Source of the DNA: Solirubrobacteraceae bacterium
Lineage (GTDB): Bacteria > Actinomycetota > Thermoleophilia > Solirubrobacterales > Solirubrobacteraceae
Assembly (NCBI GenBank): GCA_030447505.1
Contig: JAUJOT010000007.1
Coordinates: 1 to 64,000 of the forward strand
DNA: 64,000 bases
Direction: 5' to 3'
The notes below the pieces were generated by a model. It was given only the letters and a program-made list of their open reading frames with translations. It did not search any database and was not told where the DNA came from. A program made the position numbers and the translations under genes. Shown here piece by piece: positions 34,615 to 43,426 of this stretch; position 1 is the stretch's first letter, and every line of letters begins with the position of its first letter.

Positions 34615-35613
34615 CTACGTCAGCAGCGCGCGCGCGTACGCGTCGGCGTCGAACGGGCGCAGATCCTCGAGCGCCTCCCCGATCCCGATCAGCTTGACCG
34701 GAATGCCCAGCTCGCCCGCGATCGCGAGCGCGATACCGCCCTTCGCCGTGCCGTCGAGCTTCGTCAGGACGATCCCGTCGACCGGCACGACCTCCGAGAA
34801 GAGCTTGGCCTGGCGCAGCCCGTTCTGCCCGGTCGTGGCATCGACCGTCAGCAGCGTCTCGTGCGGCGCGTCCTCGATCTGCTTGGAGATCACGCGGCGC
34901 ACCTTGGCGAGCTCGGCCATCAGGTTGTCCTGCGTGTGCAGCCGTCCGGCGGTATCGATGATCACGACGTCGGCGCCGCTTGCGCTCGCCTGCTTGACGG
35001 CCTCGAAGGCGACCGATCCGGGATCTGACCCCTCGCGGCCGGTGACGATCTCACAGCCCGCGCGCCTGGCCCAGCCGCCCAGCTGCTCGACGGCCGCGGC
35101 GCGGAACGTGTCGGCGGCGCCGAGCACGACCTTCAGCCCCAGCTCCTCCTGCAGGTGCCAGGCGAGCTTGCCGATCGTCGTCGTCTTGCCGGTGCCGTTG
35201 ACCCCGACGGCCATGATCACCGTCGGGGCGTTGCGCAGGTCGATGCGGTCCTCGCCGGTGCGCGCGATCTGCGCGAGCATCTCGGCGAGCCGCTCGGCGA
35301 GCGCCTCGCCGCCGGTGATCGAGCCGCCTGCGACCTCCTGCTCGAGCTCGCCGACGACGCGCGCCGTGGTCATCGCGCCGACGTCGGCCATGATCAGCGC
35401 CTCCTCGAGGCGCTCCCACGTCGCCTCGTCGACGTCGCCCTCCAGCAGCGTCGCCTGGATCTCGGCGCCGAGCGCCTCGCGCGTCTTCGAGAGGTTGGTG
35501 CGCAGGCGCTTGAAGAAGCCGCGCCTGCGCTCGGGCTCGTCCTCGTCGGCAGCACCGGCTGCGGCGGGCGTGACGCCGTCGGTGATGAAGAGTTCGGTCC
35601 AGTCGCGCGCCAT
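34615..35613 (-). CDS. ftsY: SRP receptor FtsY
   Basis: FtsY is the membrane-associated GTPase that docks Ffh. The 332 residues start MARDWTELFITDGVTPAAAG with a short acidic A region. The NG domains follow: GVNGTGKTTTIGKLA, AADTFRAAAVEQL, DTAGRLHTQDNLM and TKLDGTAKGG. An upstream in-frame start at 35817 would add 68 non-conserved residues and was rejected. TATCGT lies 11 nt before the chosen ATG. Confidence 0.96.
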   Translation of the reverse strand: MARDWTELFITDGVTPAAAGAADEDEPERRRGFFKRLRTNLSKTREALGAEIQATLLEGDVDEATWERLEEALIMADVGAMTTARVVGELEQEVAGGSITGGEALAERLAEMLAQIARTGEDRIDLRNAPTVIMAVGVNGTGKTTTIGKLAWHLQEELGLKVVLGAADTFRAAAVEQLGGWARRAGCEIVTGREGSDPGSVAFEAVKQASASGADVVIIDTAGRLHTQDNLMAELAKVRRVISKQIEDAPHETLLTVDATTGQNGLRQAKLFSEVVPVDGIVLTKLDGTAKGGIALAIAGELGIPVKLIGIGEALEDLRPFDADAYARALLT

Positions 35614-35695
35614 CGCGATGCGCGACGATAGCGAGGAAAAGCGATGATCTTCGATCTCAACGTCCCGTCGAGCGACGGCGCGCAGTCGTAGCGCG

Positions 35696-36154
35696 ATGGC
35701 GCTGGAGTTCCGTCGTGGCCGATCAGACGAGTCGCCGGGGCGCGAGCTGCTCGGGGAGCTGATCGACCTCTTCAACGCCCAGTACCCGGGGCGCGCGGCG
35801 CGACCGGGCTCGGTCACGACGCCCGAGGAGATGGTGCCGCCCGACGGGGCGTTCCTCGTCGGCTACGAGGATGGGCGCCCGGTCGCGATCGGCGGAGTGC
35901 GGCGGCTGGAGGAGTCGGTCTGCGAGATCAAGCGCATGTACGTCGTGCCCGAGGCGCGTTCGCGCGGCGCCGGCCGCGCGTTGCTCGCCGCGCTCGAGGA
36001 TGCCGCGCGCGAGCTCGGCTACGAGCGCGTGCGGCTCGACAGCGGCCCCGCCCAGCAGCACAGCCGCCTGCTCTTCGCCGACAGCGGATACGTCGAGATC
36101 CCGCAGTACAACGCCAACCACATCGCCGACTACTTCGCCGAGAAGGTCCTCTAG
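35696..36154 (+). CDS. GNAT-family N-acetyltransferase
   Basis: The 152-aa acetyl-CoA-dependent transferase has the A-motif MYVVPEARSRGAGRALLAAL with its R/Q-x-x-G-x-A loop and a conserved C-terminal segment (LYERVRLDSG-like, LLFADSGYVEIPQYN). Its C-terminal ending with NANHIADYFAEKVL is typical of small GNATs of unknown substrate. It is a lone plus-strand gene between ftsY and coxG. Confidence 0.9.
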   Translation: MALEFRRGRSDESPGRELLGELIDLFNAQYPGRAARPGSVTTPEEMVPPDGAFLVGYEDGRPVAIGGVRRLEESVCEIKRMYVVPEARSRGAGRALLAALEDAARELGYERVRLDSGPAQQHSRLLFADSGYVEIPQYNANHIADYFAEKVL

Positions 36155-36219
36155 CCGCGCGCGCACTCGCCGGCGGCGACCTCTGCCGAGCACGCCTGCG
36201 GTCGCCTCAGCGTCGGCCG

Positions 36220-36681
36220 CTACGGCCGCGCCCGGCGCCGCTGCACGAGCGCCTCGAGGTTCGCGGCGAACGTCCGCAGCGTGTCGCCTGCGACCGCGTC
36301 GAGCGTCTGCTCGGAGACGAGCGTCGCGATCGCGTCGACCTCGACGTGAGAATGCACCGCGCCGTGCGTTGCGGAGCCCTCCTCCATGAGCACGATCGTG
36401 ACCTTCGCCTCGGCGAGCTTGTCTCCGTCGGCATCGTTCGCCACGATCCTCAGCACCTCGCGACGGGCGCCGTCGTCGCGCTCGACAAGCGTGATGTTGG
36501 CCTGTGACGTGATCTCGAACGGGCCCACGGCGGCCATGATCTCGACGTCGTAGCTGTTGCGGCCGGCGCGACCGGTCACCCGCGTCTTGGGGATGCAGGG
36601 CGCGACGCGCTCGATGTCGGTGATCGTCGTCCAGACCGCGTCGGTCGGTGCCGACACGCAGAAGGCGTGGTCGAACTCCAT
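36220..36681 (-). CDS. CoxG-like SRPBCC-family protein
   Basis: The 153-aa START/SRPBCC protein begins MEFDHAFCVSAPTDAVWTTI and continues DIERVAPCIPKTRVTG, the CoxG (CO dehydrogenase accessory subunit G) pattern. CoxG anchors Mo-CO dehydrogenase to the membrane in carboxydotrophs. CoxG-like proteins are also common without cox genes, and none of coxMSL is here. It follows smc by 30 nt on the same strand but has its own -10 box. Confidence 0.85.
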   Translation of the reverse strand: MEFDHAFCVSAPTDAVWTTITDIERVAPCIPKTRVTGRAGRNSYDVEIMAAVGPFEITSQANITLVERDDGARREVLRIVANDADGDKLAEAKVTIVLMEEGSATHGAVHSHVEVDAIATLVSEQTLDAVAGDTLRTFAANLEALVQRRRARP

Positions 36682-36687
36682 CCGGCG

Positions 36688-36693
36688 ACCCTA
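36688..36693 (-). promoter_or_regulatory. -10 box TAGGGT, 6 nt before the coxG-like gene
   Basis: On the minus strand, TAGGGT is followed by CGCCGG and the ATG at 36681. Box and spacing are the same as for the 72-aa gene at 12775. Confidence 0.5.
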
Positions 36694-36711
36694 GTGGGTC
36701 GCGCGGGTGCG

Positions 36712-39700
36712 CTACGCGGCGCCCGCGCCCGCCGCCGGCGCCGGCGCCGGCGCCGCCGGCTCCTCGCGCGGCAGCCGGCGCGACAGGACCTTCGACACGC
36801 CGTCGTCGCCCATCGACACGCCGTACAGCGTGTCGGCGGCCTCCATCGTGCGCTTCTGGTGCGTCACGACGATGAACTGCGCGCGGTCGGCATACGTGCG
36901 CAGAAGCTCGAGGAAGCGCGTGATGTTCGGGTCGTCGAGCGCCGCCTCGACCTCGTCGAGGATGTAGAACGGGCACGGCCGCGCGAGGAACACCGCGAAC
37001 AGAAAGGCGATCGCGGTCAGCGACTTCTCCCCGCCGGAGAGCAGCGTCAGGCGCTTCATCGACTTGCCGGCGGGGGTGATCTCGATCTCGACGCCGAGCA
37101 TCTCCTCCTCGTGCTCGGCGAGCTCGCGCTCGGCGACGTCGTCGCCGTCGGGCGCGTCGCCGTGCTCGCCGTCGGCGGGCTGCCCCGCGAAGCCCCTGAT
37201 GTGCTGCTCGTCCTTGACGAGCCGCAGCCGCCCGCGGCCGCCCGGGAAGAGCCGCGCGGCCAGCTCCTCGAAGTTGCGCGCCGCCGCCTGGAAGGTCTCG
37301 TCGAACGTCTCGTGGATCTGGCGGTCGGTGTCGCGGATCAGGGCGCGCAGCTCGCGCAGCGCCGTCTCGAGGTCGCTGCGCTGGACCTCGAGCTCGGCGA
37401 CGTGCGCGAGCGCCTCCTCGTACTCGTCCTTGGCGAGCGGGTTGACCGGGCCGAGCTGCTCGCGGCGCCGGCGCAGGCGCTCGATCCGCTCGCGCAGCGT
37501 CTGCGCCTGCTCGGGCGCGAGCGGCTGCTCGGCGGGCTGCGCCGGAAGGCCGAGCTGCTCGGCCAGCAGCGCGAGCTCGTGGTCGGCGTCGGCGCACTGG
37601 TCGCGCGCCTGCTGCGCGCGCACGGCAGCGCTCGTGACGGCCTCGGCGCGCTCGCGCAGCTGGGCCTGGATCTGCGCCTCCTCGGAGGCGCAGGCCCGCA
37701 GCTGCGCCGCGAGGCCCTCGCCCGCGGCCCGGCCCGCGGCAAGCTCGCCCTCGAGCTCAACGACGCGCGCGCCGATCGCGCCCGCGACCTGCTCGAGCGC
37801 CGCGGCGAGGCGCTCGGCCTGCGGCGCGAGCGCCTGATCGGCGGCGACGCGGGCGCGCAGGCGCTCGATGCGCCGCGCGCGCTCGGCGCGCTCGCGCTCC
37901 ACGCGCTGGACGGCGCGCCGCTCGGCGGCGAGCTCACCCTCGATCTGCGCGCGGCGCACGGCCGACGCGCCCTCCTGCGGCGCCGCGCGGCGCCGCTCGA
38001 TCAGCCAGCCGGCCCGGCGCGCCTCCTCGGTCGCGGCGCTCAGAGCCTGCGACGCCTCGCGCAGCCCGCGATCGGCCTGCTCGCATGATGCATCGGCGGC
38101 GCCGACCGCGGCTTCCGTCGACGCGCAGGCGGCGCGCGCGGCCTGCTCGGCCTGCACGGCGGCCTCGCTGGCGGCGATCAGCTCGTCGCGGCGGTTGCGC
38201 TCGGCGAGCACGCGCTCCTCGCCGCCCTCCGGCGCCTGGCGCAGCTCGCGCCGGCGACCGTGCCAAACGCGGCCGGCGCGCGTCACCGCGACGCCGACGA
38301 AGCCGGCTGGCAGCTGCTCGATCTCGTCGACGAGCCAGGCGTCCGACAGCAGGCGCTGCGCGGTCGCGAGCACGCGCTCGTCGCCCCCGACGAACTGTGC
38401 GAGCTGGCGCGCGCCCGGCGCCGGCGGGTTGTCGGCCGGCGCCGGCCGCGGTGCGAGCGAGTCGACGATCAGGACGCGCCCACCGTCGCCGCCGGCCGCG
38501 TCGAGCAGCTCGCTGCCGTCGAGCACCCGCTCGGCCAGCGACGCGCTCAGCAGGCCGCCCAGCGCCGCCGCGACCGCGCGCTCGTAGCCGGGCATGACCT
38601 CGAGCGCGTCGGCGAGCGCCCGCACTCCGGATCGGCCGCCATCGCGGCCGCCGTCAGCTGCCGAGCGCGTGCGCAGAAACTGGTTGCAGGCGGCCAGCTC
38701 GGCGCCGACGCGCGCGGCCTCGCGGCGCGCGGCCTCCAGGCCGCGGTCGGTCTCGCGACGCCGCGCACGGGCGGATTCGGCGGCGGCGGTGGCGCAGGCC
38801 AGCAGCGCGCGCGCCGCGTCGACCCTGCTCTGCGCCTGCTCGCCGGCGGCGACGGCGGCGACGCGCGCCTCCTCCAGCCCGGCGAGCTCGCGCTCGAGCT
38901 GCGCGGCGTGGTCGGCCGCGAGCTGCTCGAGCTCGGCCTCGAGCGCTGCGATCCGCTCGCCGCCGGCGTCGGAGGCGGCCTCGCCCTCGGATGCCGCCAG
39001 CGCGTGCAGCGCGCGCAGCTCGTGCGTGCGGCGCTCGGCGCGCTCCTGCAGATCCTCGGCCGTCGAGCGGGTGCGCTCCAGGCGCAGCTCGACCCGCTCG
39101 CCGGCCGAGCGCGCGCGATAGACGCGCTGCGCGAACGCCTCGCGCTGCTCGGTCCGCCGGGCCATCGCCTGCTCGCCCGCGTGGCGGCGGGCGGCGACGG
39201 CGTCGAGCGCGGCCTGCGCCTGATCGCGCGCCGCGCGCGCGGCCGTCGCCGCGTGCTCGGCGGCCGCGAGCTGCGCCCGGCGCGCACGGGCAAGGTCGCG
39301 CACGAGCTCCCAACGCGCCTCGACGGACTGGCGCTCGAGGCGCTCGTGCAGCTCGGCCGCCTCGGCCTGGCGCTTCAAGGGCCGCAGCCGCGCGCGCGCC
39401 GCGCGCTCGACGTCGAGCGCGCGGTCGAGGTTGTCCTGCGTGCGCTCGAGCTTGAGCTGCGCGCGGCGGCGGCGCTTGCGGTGCTTGCCCAGGCCCGCGG
39501 CCTCCTCGATCAGCAGCCGGCGGTCCTTCGGCTTGGAGGTGACGATCGACTCGACACGGCCCTGCGAGACGACCGAGTGCATCTCCTTGCCCAGGCCCGT
39601 GTCGGAGAGGATCTCGAGCACGTCGACGAGCCGGCAGCGCGCCCCGTTGAGGCGGTACTCGCCCTCGCCCGCGCGGTCCAGACGGCGCACGATCGAGATC

Positions 39701-39990
39701 TCCCCCATCGGCACGTCGACCGCGCCGTCGCCGTTGTCGATGACGATCTCGACCTCGGCGGCGCTGCGCGCCTGCACGCCGCGGCCGCCGCCGAAGATGA
39801 CGTCGCGCATCGACTGTCCGCGGACGGCCAGCGGCGACTGCTCGCCCATCGCCCACAGCACCGCGTCGGTGATGTTCGACTTGCCCGAGCCGTTGGGGCC
39901 CACGACGACCGACACGCCGGGCCCGAAGTCGAGCTTCGTGCGGTCGGGAAAGGACTTGAAGCCCTTCAGCGTGACCGATCTCAGGTGCAT
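36712..39990 (-). CDS. smc: Chromosome segregation protein SMC
   Basis: This is the condensin ATPase. The 1092 residues start MHLRSVTLKGFKSFPDRTKL with Walker A GPNGSGKSN (31-39). A long Ala-, Arg- and Glu-rich coiled coil follows, with a central hinge (about 475-590, VMPGYERAVAAALGGLLSAS). The second coil and head carry the signature LLSGGEKSLTA and Walker B FYILDEVEAALDD. It is somewhat shorter than the usual ~1150-1190 residues. An acidic insert lies just before the signature motif. The end is an Ala/Pro repeat from a GCCGGC-rich stretch. It is preceded by rnc. Confidence 0.96.
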   Translation of the reverse strand: MHLRSVTLKGFKSFPDRTKLDFGPGVSVVVGPNGSGKSNITDAVLWAMGEQSPLAVRGQSMRDVIFGGGRGVQARSAAEVEIVIDNGDGAVDVPMGEISIVRRLDRAGEGEYRLNGARCRLVDVLEILSDTGLGKEMHSVVSQGRVESIVTSKPKDRRLLIEEAAGLGKHRKRRRRAQLKLERTQDNLDRALDVERAARARLRPLKRQAEAAELHERLERQSVEARWELVRDLARARRAQLAAAEHAATAARAARDQAQAALDAVAARRHAGEQAMARRTEQREAFAQRVYRARSAGERVELRLERTRSTAEDLQERAERRTHELRALHALAASEGEAASDAGGERIAALEAELEQLAADHAAQLERELAGLEEARVAAVAAGEQAQSRVDAARALLACATAAAESARARRRETDRGLEAARREAARVGAELAACNQFLRTRSAADGGRDGGRSGVRALADALEVMPGYERAVAAALGGLLSASLAERVLDGSELLDAAGGDGGRVLIVDSLAPRPAPADNPPAPGARQLAQFVGGDERVLATAQRLLSDAWLVDEIEQLPAGFVGVAVTRAGRVWHGRRRELRQAPEGGEERVLAERNRRDELIAASEAAVQAEQAARAACASTEAAVGAADASCEQADRGLREASQALSAATEEARRAGWLIERRRAAPQEGASAVRRAQIEGELAAERRAVQRVERERAERARRIERLRARVAADQALAPQAERLAAALEQVAGAIGARVVELEGELAAGRAAGEGLAAQLRACASEEAQIQAQLRERAEAVTSAAVRAQQARDQCADADHELALLAEQLGLPAQPAEQPLAPEQAQTLRERIERLRRRREQLGPVNPLAKDEYEEALAHVAELEVQRSDLETALRELRALIRDTDRQIHETFDETFQAAARNFEELAARLFPGGRGRLRLVKDEQHIRGFAGQPADGEHGDAPDGDDVAERELAEHEEEMLGVEIEITPAGKSMKRLTLLSGGEKSLTAIAFLFAVFLARPCPFYILDEVEAALDDPNITRFLELLRTYADRAQFIVVTHQKRTMEAADTLYGVSMGDDGVSKVLSRRLPREEPAAPAPAPAAGAGAA

Positions 39991-40003
39991 CCGAGCCCCA
40001 TCC

Positions 40004-40711
40004 TCACGCGCCTTCGGCGGGCTCGGGTTGCATCGTGTCCAGCGGGTGCAGCGCCTCCAGCGCGATCCGCGCGGCCTCCTGCTCGGCGTGCTTCTTCGAG
40101 CGCCCGACACCGCGGCCGACCGGTGCGCCGCCGACCTTCGCGATCACCTGGAAGCGACGGTCGTGCGGCGGTCCGTCCTCGGCGGCGATCGTGTACTCGA
40201 CGGTCTCGGCGCGGCGCGCCAGGCGCTCCTGCAGCGTCGACTTGAAGTCGACGGGGTTGTCGAGCGCGTTTGAGATCTCCGCCTCGAAGGCCTCGACGAC
40301 CGCAGCCGCCGTGCGGTCGTAGCCGAACTGCAGGTAGCAGGCGCCGATCACGGCCTCGATCACGGATGCGAGCACCCGCTCGGTCTCGACGAGCGAGTCG
40401 GCGCTCTGGCCGATGCCCGCCGGCGCCGACGCGCGCAGCTTGTCGGGCACCCCGAGACGCTCGGCGACGGCGCGGCAGGAGACGCCCGAGACGCTCTGCG
40501 CGCGGATCTTCGTCAGCCGCCCGGCACCGAAGCGCTCGGCCTCCAGGCGCGGGTACAGATGCGAGGTCACCGCGAGGCCGAGCACGGAGTCACCGAGAAA
40601 CGCCAGCCGCGAGTAGGAGTCGCTGCGGCGCTCGGTCCAGGACGCGTGCGTGAAGACCTGCCGGTGGAGGTGCTCCGGCAGCTCCTCGAGGAGTTCGTCG
40701 AGGAGCTTCAG
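40004..40711 (-). CDS. rnc: Ribonuclease III with degenerate catalytic residues and an apparent CTG start
   Basis: The 235-aa protein has an RNase III domain and a C-terminal double-stranded RNA-binding domain (DFKSTLQERLARR, GVGRSKKHAEQEAARIAL). The signature NERLEFLGD reads YSRLAFLGD, so E38 and E41 (E. coli numbers) are Ser34 and Ala37 while D45 is kept. DTxEA reads SVIEA, so D114 is Ser and E117 is kept. No ATG, GTG or TTG precedes the domain. CTG at 40711 overlaps the acpP stop as CTGA, the usual coupling geometry. GTG 40585 would delete the first helices. Confidence 0.9.
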   Translation of the reverse strand: MKLLDELLEELPEHLHRQVFTHASWTERRSDSYSRLAFLGDSVLGLAVTSHLYPRLEAERFGAGRLTKIRAQSVSGVSCRAVAERLGVPDKLRASAPAGIGQSADSLVETERVLASVIEAVIGACYLQFGYDRTAAAVVEAFEAEISNALDNPVDFKSTLQERLARRAETVEYTIAAEDGPPHDRRFQVIAKVGGAPVGRGVGRSKKHAEQEAARIALEALHPLDTMQPEPAEGA

Positions 40712-40971
40712 GACTCAGAGGGCTCGTGGACGACGGCGTGCTCCAGGACGAAGTCGACGGCCTGACCGACCGTGACGATCTTCGCGGCCTGCTCGTCGCT
40801 CATCTTCACGCCGTAGGAGTCTTCGAGCTCCTGCACGAGGGTGTAGAGATCAAGCGAATCGGCCTCGAGGTCGACGCGGAAGTTCGTGCTGTCGTCGATC
40901 CGCGCGGGATCGACCTCGAGCTCGTCGACGAGATGCGCCTGGATCATTGCGAAGACTTCTTGCCTGGTCAT
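40708..40971 (-). CDS. acpP: Acyl carrier protein
   Basis: The 87-aa ACP carries the growing fatty acyl chain. It has the phosphopantetheine Ser in LEADSLDLYTLVQELED and the normal acidic four-helix pattern. It overlaps plsX by 4 nt upstream and, by CTGA, rnc downstream. The plsX-acpP-rnc-smc order is standard. Confidence 0.95.
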   Translation of the reverse strand: MTRQEVFAMIQAHLVDELEVDPARIDDSTNFRVDLEADSLDLYTLVQELEDSYGVKMSDEQAAKIVTVGQAVDFVLEHAVVHEPSES

Positions 40972-42065
40972 GCCGACACCGTAGAGCCGGTTTCGGACAG
41001 CGTGCCGCCCGGCTTGCGCAGCGCGCCGGCGCGCTCCAGCGCGTCGTGCGTGCGCCCGGTCACGTCGCCGGTGACGCCGCGCGCGGCGAGCAGGATCGCC
41101 TGCGCGAAGCCGCGGCTCGTGAAGCGCCCGTGGCCGACGACGCCGAGCTTGCGCAGGCCGAGCAGATACGCGCCGCCGGCGATCTCGGGGTGGATCTCGT
41201 CGCGAAACGCGCGCAGTGCCGGCTTCATCAGCAGCCCGCCGGCCTTCGCCCGCTGTGAGGACGTCGCGGTCTCCCTGAGCAGCGCGATCATCTTGTCGGA
41301 GACCCCTTCCATGACCTTCAGCGCGACGTTGCCGGTGAAGCCGTCCGTGACCACGATGTCGGCCCTGCCCTCGACGAGCGCGTGGCCCTCGACGTTGCCG
41401 ACGAAGTTCAGCCCGCGGGCGGCGGTCAGGCGCGCGTGCACGTCGATCGTGAGCGGCGAGCCGCGCGTCTCCTCCTCGCCGACCGACAGCAGCGCGATGC
41501 GCGGCTCCTCGACGCCGTGCACGACCTGCGCGAGCGCCGCCCCCATGAAGGCGAACTGGACGAGGTGCTCGGGGCGCACCTCGGTGTTCGCGCCGACGTC
41601 GACGAGCGTGACGGGCGCGCCGGGGACCGGGACCAGCGCCGCCAGCGCGGGGCGCAGGATGCCGCGGTCGCGCTTGATGTTGAAGAGCGCCGCCGCGAGC
41701 GCGGCGCCGGTCGAGCCGCCCGACACGAGCGCGTCGGCGTCACCGGCCGCGACGGCGCGCGCGGCGCGCACGATCGAGGACTCCGGGTTGGAGCGTGCCG
41801 CCGCGGCGGGGTTCGGCTCCTTGGCGATCGACAGCGGCGCGTCGATGACCTCGATCCCCGGTCCGGCGGCGCCGAGCTCGGCGGCGGGTCCGAACAGCAG
41901 CACGCGGACGCCCTGAGCGGCGGCGATGTTGGCCCCCGCCGCAACCTCGGCGGGACCGAGGTCGGCGCCGTTGGCGTCGACCGCGATGACGGGCACGTGG
42001 ACCGGCTCGAGCGGGACCCCCCCGTCCGAGCGGTCGATCAGCGCCCTGATGCGCGCGGCCGGCAT
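40968..42065 (-). CDS. plsX: Phosphate acyltransferase PlsX
   Basis: PlsX makes acyl-phosphate from acyl-ACP for membrane phospholipid synthesis. The core begins VIAVDANGADLGPAEVAAGA and includes VSGGSTGAALAA, LVDVGANTEVRPEHLVQFA and VTDGFTGNVALKVMEG. From ATG 42065 it is 365 aa. GTG 41996 is an alternative that would start at the conserved residues. Typical PlsX opens with DAMGGD; here the loop reads DANGAD. It follows rpmF by 13 nt. Confidence 0.94.
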   Translation of the reverse strand: MPAARIRALIDRSDGGVPLEPVHVPVIAVDANGADLGPAEVAAGANIAAAQGVRVLLFGPAAELGAAGPGIEVIDAPLSIAKEPNPAAAARSNPESSIVRAARAVAAGDADALVSGGSTGAALAAALFNIKRDRGILRPALAALVPVPGAPVTLVDVGANTEVRPEHLVQFAFMGAALAQVVHGVEEPRIALLSVGEEETRGSPLTIDVHARLTAARGLNFVGNVEGHALVEGRADIVVTDGFTGNVALKVMEGVSDKMIALLRETATSSQRAKAGGLLMKPALRAFRDEIHPEIAGGAYLLGLRKLGVVGHGRFTSRGFAQAILLAARGVTGDVTGRTHDALERAGALRKPGGTLSETGSTVSA

Positions 42066-42078
42066 GCGCCGGCCACCC

Positions 42079-42276
42079 TCAGTGGTCGTGGTGGTCGTGC
42101 GCCGTCGGCGCGACGACCTCGCGGCCGGCGTAATGACCGCACACCGGACAGACGCGGTGCGGGCGGCGGGGACTGTGGCACTGTGGGCAGGCGTTGTAGG
42201 CCGGCGCCGCCATCTTGTGCTGGGCGCGGCGCTGCGCGGTGCGGGCGTGCGACTGCTTCTGCTTGGGGACGGCCAT
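42079..42276 (-). CDS. rpmF: 50S ribosomal protein L32, zinc-binding type
   Basis: The 65-aa protein starts MAVPKQKQSHARTAQRRAQH and contains the zinc ribbon CPQCHSPRRPHRVCPVCG. It ends in a His/Asp tail (AHDHHDH) that might bind metal. It leads the rpmF-plsX-acpP-rnc-smc operon. Start at 42276, with TACCCT 9 nt upstream. Confidence 0.95.
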   Translation of the reverse strand: MAVPKQKQSHARTAQRRAQHKMAAPAYNACPQCHSPRRPHRVCPVCGHYAGREVVAPTAHDHHDH

Positions 42277-42285
42277 GGCTGCGGA

Positions 42286-42291
42286 AGGGTA
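42286..42291 (-). promoter_or_regulatory. -10 box TACCCT, 9 nt before rpmF
   Basis: On the minus strand, TACCCT is followed by TCCGCAGCC and the ATG at 42276. No Shine-Dalgarno sequence is visible. Confidence 0.45.
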
Positions 42292-42356
42292 GCGCAGCGC
42301 GGCGGTCGGGCTCCTCCAGATTCGAGGAAGGAGTGGCGCGATCGCGCGCGAACGGT

Positions 42357-42911
42357 ATGCGCATGAGCGCCCTCGAGCTCGATCCGACACTGCTGGAGGC
42401 CCTGCGCACGCTCGCCCTGCACGACGTCGAGTTCGTGATCGTCGCCGACGTCGCCGAGGCGATCCACAACCACGGCGGCTTCGTCTCGAGCCTGGCGATC
42501 GTACCCGGCCGCTACGGGCGCAACGTCGAGCGCCTCAACAACGCGCTGCAGGCGATGGACGCCGAGCCGGGCATCGGCGGAACGCCGGCCGGGACGCGGT
42601 TCGACCCCCGCCGCACGGACCTGCGCGAGGTCGCGCCGTGCTCGTTCATCACGCGCCACGTGGAGATCGACGTGAACTTCGAGCCGCCGGGCACGGGCGG
42701 CTATCAGGACCTCTTCGACGACGCCTCGCGGATCGAGCTCGCGCCCGCCGTGCGCCCGCTCGTCGCCGCGCCCGAGGATCTCGAGCGGATCGCACGCGGC
42801 GCCGCGCCGGCGGTGCCCTACGCGCAGCCGCCGGCGGCGCTTCCTCCCGAGCTCGACGAGCAGTACCCGACGGCCGCGGACATCCGCGCCGGCCGGCCTA
42901 CTCGAACCTGA
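42357..42911 (+). CDS. Nucleotidyltransferase-fold-like protein lacking the usual D-x-D
   Basis: The 184-aa protein (or 182 from ATG 42363) resembles the small nucleotidyltransferase-like proteins of actinobacteria and toxin-antitoxin systems: ALHDVEFVIVADVAEAIHNH, LAIVPGRYGRNVERLNNAL, VEIDVNF. In such proteins the expected motif is GGxAAxxHGS then DLDIVP. Here the positions read VADVAEAIHNH and SLAIVP, so the metal Asp pair is missing. It is inserted in reverse orientation between yceD and rpmF, and its end overlaps yceD by 14 nt. Confidence 0.75.
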   Translation: MRMSALELDPTLLEALRTLALHDVEFVIVADVAEAIHNHGGFVSSLAIVPGRYGRNVERLNNALQAMDAEPGIGGTPAGTRFDPRRTDLREVAPCSFITRHVEIDVNFEPPGTGGYQDLFDDASRIELAPAVRPLVAAPEDLERIARGAAPAVPYAQPPAALPPELDEQYPTAADIRAGRPTRT

Positions 42912-43416
42912 TCTCGCCGAGCTTGGCCCAGCGCGGATCGGGCTCGCGCTCGTGTGCGTGCTCGGGGCCGGCCCCGTTGAGGTCCGCGCCGCAGACGGCG
43001 CACAGCCCGGCGCACTCGGCGCGGCAGAGCAGCTGCGCGGGCAGCGCGAGCGCGAGCGCGTCGCGCGCCCAGGCGTGCAGGTCGAGCACGTCGTCCTCGA
43101 CGTACGGGCTGCGCAGCTCCTCGACCTCGCCGGGCTGGTCGACCTCGCGCGAGTCGACCGAGATCTCGGGGCGAGCGGCCTCCAGGCAGCGCATGCAGGG
43201 CCCCTGCAGCGACGCATCGAAGCGCAGCCGCAGCGCGTAGCCGTGGTGCGTCATGCGCGAGATGTCGAGGATCGCGTCGACGGCGGCGGGCGTCACCGCG
43301 TATGTCTCGCCGCCGAACCGCAGCGGGTCGAGCGAGACCTCCAGCTCGAAGCGCCGGCCCTCGCCTGAGGTCAGCCGCAAGCGACCGAGATCGAAGCTGT
43401 CGGTGCGGGGTGCCAT
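42898..43416 (-). CDS. DUF177/YceD-family protein
   Basis: The 172-aa protein has the YceD cysteines (QGPCMRCLE, CRAECAGLCAVCG) in the usual places. YceD is required in many bacteria for 23S rRNA accumulation and normally precedes rpmF directly. Here a reversed gene separates the two. It starts at ATG 43416, with TAGCCT 10 nt upstream. Confidence 0.93.
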   Translation of the reverse strand: MAPRTDSFDLGRLRLTSGEGRRFELEVSLDPLRFGGETYAVTPAAVDAILDISRMTHHGYALRLRFDASLQGPCMRCLEAARPEISVDSREVDQPGEVEELRSPYVEDDVLDLHAWARDALALALPAQLLCRAECAGLCAVCGADLNGAGPEHAHEREPDPRWAKLGEIRFE

Positions 43417-43426
43417 GGCCCCATCA

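Noticed and set aside
36720-36765. GCCGGCGCC-type repeats at the end of smc
   Set aside because: They encode an Ala/Pro tail and are ordinary low-complexity GC-rich coding sequence.
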